Shown here piece by piece: positions 21,923 through 22,075 of a stretch of DNA of 22,075 bases. Every line of letters starts with the position of its first letter. The stretch's first letter is position 1. This DNA is from CALLMJ01 sp964493765 (GTDB lineage: Bacteria; Bacteroidota; Bacteroidia; J057; CALLMJ01): positions 1 through 22,075 of the forward strand of contig CAZBPK010000053.1 of assembly GCA_964493765.1 (NCBI GenBank). Direction: 5' to 3'. The translations under genes and the position numbers were made by a program. A model generated the notes under the pieces. It saw only the letters and a list, made by a program, of their open reading frames with translations, was not told the DNA's origin and did not search any database.

Positions 21923-22075
21923 TTATTGATTGGAAGGGGCAAAATCTATTTTATGTAGATAATCTATATTACCTATTGCTTTTGCAAAGTAGGCTAAATC
22001 ACTACCTTTGGCAAAACCAGATAGTTGAGAAGTATTGTTAATACGAGTATCAACAATTTTTGAAACATTATTCTT
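21923..22075 (-). CDS. DUF488-like protein, C-terminal part only (partial, runs off window)
   Basis: The minus strand has an open frame of 50 codons from the window edge to a TAA at 21923-21925. It reads KIVDTRINNTSQLSGFAKG followed by SDLAYFAKAIGNIDYLHKID and then APSNQ. This matches the first third of DUF488 proteins, where a D-x-R segment, a proline/serine-rich loop and a GI-x-Y-x-H strand are conserved. DUF488 proteins usually continue well past this point, so the stop soon after FAPSNQ suggests a truncated or decayed gene, although a divergent short member is possible. The 5' part lies outside the window. Function of the family is not established. Confidence 0.55.
   Translation of the reverse strand, partial: KNNVSKIVDTRINNTSQLSGFAKGSDLAYFAKAIGNIDYLHKIDFAPSNQ

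Overview
The window looks like the chromosome of a Bacteroidota bacterium, most likely a Cytophagales-type lineage; the order is inferred and not proven. The DNA is AT-rich. Several upstream regions carry the Bacteroidota promoter pattern (TTTG, about 19-20 nt, TAnnTTTG), while Shine-Dalgarno sequences are not evident. There is also a PorT-type type IX secretion (T9SS) component and a cargo protein with a T9SS type A C-terminal sorting domain. Most genes are housekeeping or envelope genes in short, alternating runs. No tRNA, rRNA, CRISPR array or intact insertion sequence was seen.

Layout. 122-2424 (minus) is a three-gene run: L-serine dehydratase alpha domain, an unrecognised exported protein, and PduO-type cobalamin adenosyltransferase. 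2552-5234 (plus) holds UDP-glucose 6-dehydrogenase, a 69-residue HMA-like CxxC protein and a family-4-type glycosyltransferase. It converges on 5243-7498 (minus), where accA is followed 3 nt later by a polysaccharide flippase. Together 2552-6544 looks like a small surface-glycan neighbourhood. 7499-8096 is non-coding and holds what look like decayed restriction-modification gene ends. 8097-10703 is mutS. 10723-11427 (minus) encodes a secreted protein built from internal repeats.

11515-13150 (plus) is a PAP2-type inositolphosphotransferase-like membrane enzyme, then a tRNA-dihydrouridine synthase 1 nt after it. It converges on an exported DsrE-like protein at 13147-13548. 13549-13921 is intergenic and contains a large, foldable repeat-like element. 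13922-16685 (plus) has a lipoprotein cyclophilin, an extended SDR and a BatA-like VWA protein. 16844-18995 (minus) has an outer-membrane beta-barrel protein, menaquinone methyltransferase (ubiE/menG) and porT. 19184-21844 (minus) is a T9SS-exported seven-repeat SBBP beta-propeller protein with clearly higher GC than its neighbours, closed by a good intrinsic terminator. The right edge holds the end of a DUF488-like gene that appears to stop early.

Together the genes cover envelope building (UDP-glucuronate supply, glycosyl transfer, flipping, fatty-acid initiation, a possible sphingolipid head-group step), T9SS secretion with one likely substrate, and general maintenance (mismatch repair, tRNA modification, menaquinone, protein folding). 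I found no complete new defence or mobile system. The most unusual items are the folded intergenic element at 13689-13815, the restriction-modification remnant at 7561-7921, the in-frame hairpin repeat at 21575-21619, and the nearly identical propeller repeats.
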